DNA of 9,791 nucleotides, from assembly GCA_019689695.1 (NCBI GenBank), contig JADGHA010000128.1, positions 1 to 9,791 of the forward strand, read 5' to 3'. Position 1 is the stretch's first letter. Each line of letters opens with the position of its first letter. The translations under genes and the position numbers were made by a program. This DNA comes from Micromonosporaceae bacterium. GTDB taxonomy: Bacteria > Actinomycetota > Actinomycetes > Mycobacteriales > Micromonosporaceae. Shown here piece by piece: positions 6,317 to 9,791 of the stretch. The notes beneath the pieces are model-generated. The model made no database searches. It was not told the DNA's origin and saw nothing but the letters and a program-made list of their open reading frames with translations.

Positions 6317-7183
6317 TCAATGACCGGAGTCAGTCCGCGCGGGACGGCGCGGCCCGGGTCCCCATTCGCCCAGCGGCAGGTGGCAGAAGCTGCGGCCGAC
6401 CCGGCCCGGCTCGTCGGGCCCGGGAGCGGGCTTTGCGAAGCGGCCGGCGAACCGCTCCGAGTCGTCGCGCGGGGCGTACCCGATCTCCTCGGCCTCGGCC
6501 AGCGACCACCACCGGCGGGTGTTGCGGCTGATGCCCCACAGGATCCGGAACCCGGTCGCACGGCTGGAGAGGCAGGCTTCGACCAGGCGCGCACAGTCCT
6601 CAGGGGACAGCCAGGACTCCAGCGTCTCTTCGGCCGGCGGCTCGGGGAAGCACGCGCCGAGGCGCAGCGCGAAGACCGCCATGCCGAACCGGTCCGCGTA
6701 CAGGCTGCCGAGCGCCTCGACCGCCGCCTTGGTCACCCCGTAGTAGGTGTCCGGTCGCGGTGGGACGCCGGGCGGCAAGCCACGCTCCGGGGCGGAGGCG
6801 CGGTGGTGGAAGCCGGCCGCATGGATCGTGGAGGCGAGCACGACCCGGGGGACGCCGGCCTGTCGAGCCGCCTCCAGCACGGTACGGGTGCCGTCGATGT
6901 TGGCCCGTACCAGCTCGTCCCACGGCGCCTCGGTCGGGATCCCGGCCAGGTGGACGACGGCGTCAACGCCCGCGCAGGCCGCCACGGTGGCGGCCGGATC
7001 GGTCACGTCGGCGACGACCGGCTCGACCCCGGGCCCGGGGGAGACCGGGTCCAGGTCGAGCAGGCGCAGCACCCGGCCGGGGCGGATGAGCCGGGGACGC
7101 AACAGGGTGCCGACCCGGCCCGCGGCGCCGGTGATGAGGACGGTTTCTCGCCTGCCCGCCGCTGCGCCCCTTCCCGTCGCCAC
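6317..7183 (-). CDS. NAD-dependent epimerase/dehydratase-family protein, uronate-dehydrogenase-like
   Basis: A 288-residue extended short-chain dehydrogenase. It shows the nucleotide-binding GAAGRVG (19-25), an acidic residue after strand 2 (LLDLD, about 41-45) that favours NAD over NADP, and catalytic Y148/K152 in YYGVTK. The stretches HLAGIPTEAPWDE, PPRPDTYYGVTK, LRLGACFPEP with R174, and WGISRNTRRWW closely resemble bacterial uronate dehydrogenases, which oxidise glucuronate or galacturonate to aldarolactones. However, the SSNH motif reads STIH (118-121) and the GGIS serine reads Pro83, both substrate-contact positions, so the sugar may differ. The GTG start is 2 nt after the era stop with only a weak Shine-Dalgarno, so it is probably translated by coupling to era. 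A roughly 40-residue tail after AGRF (to 288) is rich in Pro and Arg. The relation to the KDG pathway genes is suggestive only. Confidence 0.75.
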   Translation of the reverse strand: MATGRGAAAGRRETVLITGAAGRVGTLLRPRLIRPGRVLRLLDLDPVSPGPGVEPVVADVTDPAATVAACAGVDAVVHLAGIPTEAPWDELVRANIDGTRTVLEAARQAGVPRVVLASTIHAAGFHHRASAPERGLPPGVPPRPDTYYGVTKAAVEALGSLYADRFGMAVFALRLGACFPEPPAEETLESWLSPEDCARLVEACLSSRATGFRILWGISRNTRRWWSLAEAEEIGYAPRDDSERFAGRFAKPAPGPDEPGRVGRSFCHLPLGEWGPGPRRPARTDSGH

Positions 7184-7185
7184 GG

Positions 7186-8070
7186 TCAGAAGCCCAGCTT
7201 GCGCAGCTGCCGTGGGTCGCGCTGCCAGTCCTTGGCCACCCGCACGTGCAGGTCGAGGTAGACGCGGGTGCCCAGCAGCTCCTCGATCTCCGCGCGCGCC
7301 TTGGTCCCCACCTCCCGTAGCCGACTGCCCCGGGCACCGATCACGATCGCCTTCTGGCTGGGCCGCTCCACGTACAGGTCGGCGTATATCCGGGTGAGCC
7401 CGTTCTCGCGCTGCATCTCCTCGACGACCACGGCGATCGAGTGCGGCAGTTCGTCGCGGACGCCCTCCAGCGCCGCCTCCCGGACCAGCTCGGCGACGAG
7501 GACCTGCTCCGGCTCGTCGGTGAGCATGTCGTCCGGGTAGAGCTGTGGCGACTCCGGCAGGTACTTGGTCAACACGTCGACCAGGACGTCCAGCTGCTCA
7601 CCGGTGACCGCGCTGACCGGTACCACCTCGGTGAAGTCGCCCAGCTCGCTGACGGCGACCAGCTGCTGGGCCAGCCGCGCCCGATCCACCAGGTCGATCT
7701 TGGTCACCACCGCGATGACCGGGCGGGGCCCAGCCTCACCGGCGGTGCCGAGCTTGCCCGAGATGAACCGGTCGCCCCGCCCGACCGGCTGGTCGGCCGG
7801 GATACACAGCCCGATCACGTCCACCTCGCTCCAGGCCTGCCGGACCAGGTCGTTGAGGCGCTGCCCGAGCAGCGTCCGCGGGCGGTGCAGGCCGGGCGTG
7901 TCGACCAGGACCAGCTGCGCGTCCGGCCGGTGCAGCACGCCACGGATCACGTGCCGGGTGGTCTGCGGCTTGCTGGAGGTGATCGCGATCTTCTGGCCGA
8001 CCAGGGCGTTGGTCAGGGTGGACTTGCCCGCGTTGGGCCGCCCGACGAAACACGCGAAGCCGGCACGCAC
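7186..8070 (-). CDS. era: GTPase Era (30S ribosome assembly)
   Basis: Era is an essential GTPase that binds the 3' end of 16S rRNA and assists small-subunit maturation. The 294-residue product has G1 GRPNAGKS (10-17), the switch I region SSKPQTTRH (32-40), G3 DTPG (57-60), G4 TKID (123-126) and G5 SAV (153-155). A C-terminal KH domain follows with GARGSRLREVG (245-255) and the usual ending LDLHVRVAKDWQRDPRQLRKLGF. The GTG at 8070 is chosen because it puts the P-loop at residue 10, as in other Era proteins. The reading frame stays open upstream to 8286, but that stretch overlaps the preceding gene and encodes only Arg/Pro-rich nonsense. It follows the deaminase-like gene after 1 nt, so it is probably translationally coupled. 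Confidence 0.97.
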   Translation of the reverse strand: MRAGFACFVGRPNAGKSTLTNALVGQKIAITSSKPQTTRHVIRGVLHRPDAQLVLVDTPGLHRPRTLLGQRLNDLVRQAWSEVDVIGLCIPADQPVGRGDRFISGKLGTAGEAGPRPVIAVVTKIDLVDRARLAQQLVAVSELGDFTEVVPVSAVTGEQLDVLVDVLTKYLPESPQLYPDDMLTDEPEQVLVAELVREAALEGVRDELPHSIAVVVEEMQRENGLTRIYADLYVERPSQKAIVIGARGSRLREVGTKARAEIEELLGTRVYLDLHVRVAKDWQRDPRQLRKLGF

Positions 8071-8071
8071 G

Positions 8072-8431
8072 CTAGGTCCGCACCGTCCCGAGCACCGTGC
8101 CGTCCGGCGCGGCGACGTAGATCGGCGCCTCGGCGGCCAGGTCGCGTACCGCGGCGCGGCCGACAGCGTCCAGAGTGGACGCCTCGGTGACCACGGCGGC
8201 CGCCTCCAGCCGGGTGGCGCCGGCGGCGACCGCGGACGCCACCGCGAGCTGCAGCGCGGTGACCGACAACGAGGGCAGCGAGACACTGGCGCCGGTGTAG
8301 GTCCGGCCGTCGGAGTCGCGAACCGCGGCCCCCTCCACCGCGCTGACCCGGGCGCGCGCGCCCCGGGCCAGGATGACCAGCTTGCTGTCCTCCGCGTCCA
8401 GGTTCTGCGTGGTCACGCTGCGATCATGCAT
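8072..8431 (-). CDS. Cytidine-deaminase-like protein without zinc ligands
   Basis: A 119-residue protein that resembles the cytidine deaminase fold: ARARVSAVEGAAVRDSDGRTYTGASVSLPSLSVTALQLAV matches the first strands and the substrate loop region of small CDAs. The catalytic zinc motifs HAE and PCxxC are absent, and the protein contains no cysteine at all, so it is unlikely to deaminate cytidine. Actinobacterial genomes often carry such a gene between the CBS-domain gene and era, where it is labelled cytidine deaminase. The ATG at 8431 overlaps the preceding stop by 8 nt (ATGCATGA) and has GGAGAGG 10 nt upstream; era follows after 1 nt. A ligand-binding or structural role tied to the operon is conceivable but not shown. 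Confidence 0.75.
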   Translation of the reverse strand: MHDRSVTTQNLDAEDSKLVILARGARARVSAVEGAAVRDSDGRTYTGASVSLPSLSVTALQLAVASAVAAGATRLEAAAVVTEASTLDAVGRAAVRDLAAEAPIYVAAPDGTVLGTVRT

Positions 8432-9746
8432 CGGCCGGCTGCCTCTCCTCCACGTCCGCCTGCGCGGGACCCGCCCCGCCCCGGTCCGCCACCGCCCGGC
8501 TCACCAGCACGGTGTCGATCCGGTTGCGCCGCCCGGTGGTGCCCTCGGCGACCAGGCGCAGGCCGCCGACGGTGGCCACCGCCCCCGGGATCGGCACCCG
8601 TCCGAGCGCCTGGGCGAGCAGGCCGGCGACCGTCTCCACCTCGTCGTTCGGCAGCTGGACGTCGAACAGCTCGCCGAGGTCCTCGATCGGCAGCCGGGCG
8701 GTCACCCGCACCGCGCCGTCCGGCAGCCGCTCGACCGGTGGACGCTCCACATCGTACTCGTCGCGGATCTCCCCGACGATCTCCTCCAGGATGTCCTCGA
8801 TGGTGACCAGGCCCGCGGTGCCCCCGTACTCGTCCACCACGATCACCAGATGGGTGCGTGCGGCCTGCATCTCGGACAGCAGGTCGTCGACCGGCTTGGA
8901 CTCGGGTACGAAGGTGGCCTGCCGCATCACCTCCACCACCGGCCGGCTGTCGTCCCGGTCGCGGATCACGTCCTTGAGGTACAGCACGCCCAGCACGTCG
9001 TCGACGTTCTCCCCGATGACCGGGATGCGCGAGAAGCCGGACCGCAGGAACAGCGCCAGGGCCTGGCGGACGGTCTTGCCGGACTCGATCCAGACCATCT
9101 CGGTGCGCGGGACCATCACCTCGCGGGCGATCGTGTCGCCCAGCGCGAAGACCGAGTGGATCATCTGTCGCTCGCCGTGCTCCACCACACCCCGCTGCTC
9201 GGCCAGGTCGACGAGCTCGCGCAGCTCGACCTGGGTGGCGAATGGCCCCTCCCGGAAGCCCCGCCCGGGGGTTGCCGCGTTGCCGATCAGGATCAGGAGC
9301 GAGGCGAGCGGGTTGAGCGCCCGGCCCAGCCCGCGCACCAGCGGAGCCGCGGCACGGCCCACGGCGTACGCGTGCTGCCGGCCGATGGTGCGGGGCGCCA
9401 CCCCGACCACGACGTAGCTGACCACGGTCATCGTCCCGGCGGTGACCAGCGCCGCGGCCCAGCCTGCGCCGAAGGTGTCCACCGCGACCAGCGCGACCAG
9501 GGTGGTGGCGGTCAGCTCGCAGACCAGGCGCAGCAGCAGGAGCAGGTTGATGTGGCGCACCGCGTCGGCGGCCACCGCCTGCAGGGCGCGGGCGCCGCGC
9601 GCCCCCTCCCTGGCCAGCTCGGCCGCCCGGGCGGCGGAGACCGCGGCGACGGCGGCGTCGGTCATGGCGAACAACCCGGCGAGCACCACCAGACCGGCAG
9701 CGATCAGGAGCAGGGTGACGTCGGGTAAGCCGTCCGAGCCGGGCAT
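8424..9746 (-). CDS. CNNM-domain, CBS-pair and CorC/HlyC-domain membrane protein
   Basis: A 440-residue member of the HlyC/CorC family, linked to Mg2+ or Co2+ efflux and often mislabelled hemolysin. An N-terminal CNNM (DUF21) region with about three or four membrane segments (about 9-30, 66-90, 95-118) ends in the acidic helix GVVEHGERQMIHSVF (186-200). A CBS pair follows: REVMVPRTEM through VLYLKDV (about 208-260), and VEVMRQATFVPESKP through VDEYGGTAGLVTIEDILEEIVGEI (about 271-327). A CorC_HlyC domain (about 340-417) has the typical LPDGAVRVTARLPIEDL. ATG at 9746 has GGGGGAG 7 nt upstream. Codon 7 is TTA (9728-9726), a rare leucine codon. The gene starts 1 nt after the upstream stop and overlaps the deaminase-like gene by 8 nt. 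Ion specificity is not determined. Confidence 0.92.
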   Translation of the reverse strand: MPGSDGLPDVTLLLIAAGLVVLAGLFAMTDAAVAAVSAARAAELAREGARGARALQAVAADAVRHINLLLLLRLVCELTATTLVALVAVDTFGAGWAAALVTAGTMTVVSYVVVGVAPRTIGRQHAYAVGRAAAPLVRGLGRALNPLASLLILIGNAATPGRGFREGPFATQVELRELVDLAEQRGVVEHGERQMIHSVFALGDTIAREVMVPRTEMVWIESGKTVRQALALFLRSGFSRIPVIGENVDDVLGVLYLKDVIRDRDDSRPVVEVMRQATFVPESKPVDDLLSEMQAARTHLVIVVDEYGGTAGLVTIEDILEEIVGEIRDEYDVERPPVERLPDGAVRVTARLPIEDLGELFDVQLPNDEVETVAGLLAQALGRVPIPGAVATVGGLRLVAEGTTGRRNRIDTVLVSRAVADRGGAGPAQADVEERQPADA

Positions 9747-9747
9747 G

Positions 9748-9791
9748 CTACGACTCCCCCACCCGCCTTCGCGGCTCGCCCGGTGACTCCC
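9748..9791 (-). CDS. C-terminal tail of an upstream gene, probably ybeY
   Basis: One minus-strand frame is open from the right edge to a TAG at 9750-9748 and encodes ESPGEPRRRVGES. The stop lies 1 nt before the CNNM/CBS start (TAGCATG), the same tight spacing as the rest of the operon, so a coding gene probably ends here. In actinobacteria the usual neighbour upstream is ybeY, the rRNA-processing endoribonuclease, but 13 residues carry no diagnostic motif. The identity is inferred from gene order only. Confidence 0.45.
   Translation of the reverse strand, partial: ESPGEPRRRVGES

Noticed and set aside
5032..6531. 499-codon plus-strand open frame opposite the GH44 gene
   Set aside because: It is antisense to a clear GH44 gene, encodes Arg/Gly/Val-rich low-complexity protein with no motif, and arises from high GC content removing stop codons.
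8071..8286. N-terminal extension of Era
   Set aside because: It overlaps the deaminase-like gene and is Arg/Pro/Ser-rich; Era proteins begin a few residues before the P-loop.
8373..9728. 451-codon plus-strand open frame opposite the CNNM/CBS gene
   Set aside because: Antisense shadow; His/Asp/Gln-rich translation with no recognisable domain and no good ribosome site.
1..9791. Mobile elements, CRISPR, tRNA, riboswitches or antiphage genes
   Set aside because: No transposase or integrase motifs, regular repeat-spacer pattern, tRNA-like cloverleaf or known riboswitch core was apparent by eye on either strand.

Overview
The window is about 70% GC or more with strong G/C bias at third codon positions, GTG and TTG starts, few clear -35 boxes and TANNNT-type -10 boxes. 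This points to an actinomycete. A Micromonosporaceae-like soil actinobacterium is my best guess; the rank is inference. No rRNA, tRNA, CRISPR array, insertion sequence or phage gene is visible.

Right side (about 7186-9791, minus strand) is a housekeeping operon read leftward: the C-terminal tail of an upstream gene (by synteny probably ybeY), a CNNM/CBS-domain membrane protein (HlyC/CorC type), a cytidine-deaminase-like protein lacking zinc ligands, and the ribosome-assembly GTPase Era. Genes are 1-2 nt apart or overlap. An NAD-dependent dehydrogenase resembling uronate dehydrogenase starts 2 nt after era and appears to be an appendix to this operon. Far left (1-652, minus) is the start of recO, the usual companion of era in actinobacteria.

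Between era and recO lies about 6.5 kb of accessory, mostly carbohydrate-related genes: the dehydrogenase; a secreted GH44 endoglucanase/xyloglucanase with a C-terminal CBM2 and its own recognisable promoter; a convergent plus-strand set (small P-loop polynucleotide-kinase-like protein, ABC ATPase, ABC membrane subunit); and a divergent minus-strand pair, 2-keto-3-deoxygluconate kinase and KDPG/KDPGal-type aldolase. The last two would turn KDG into pyruvate and glyceraldehyde 3-phosphate, the lower arm of uronate or Entner-Doudoroff-type catabolism.

The most notable non-coding signal is a perfect 14-bp palindrome lying over both the kdgK start codon and a predicted -10 box placed for a leaderless transcript; it looks like an operator. 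Other points are two rare TTA codons, a Pro/Thr/Cys insert in the GH44 beta-domain, substitutions at expected active-site positions of the dehydrogenase and aldolase, and a shared TCATGA in which two convergent genes both stop. I see no strong evidence of a wholly new system; the window reads as a housekeeping locus carrying a sugar-catabolism and polysaccharide-degradation insertion.
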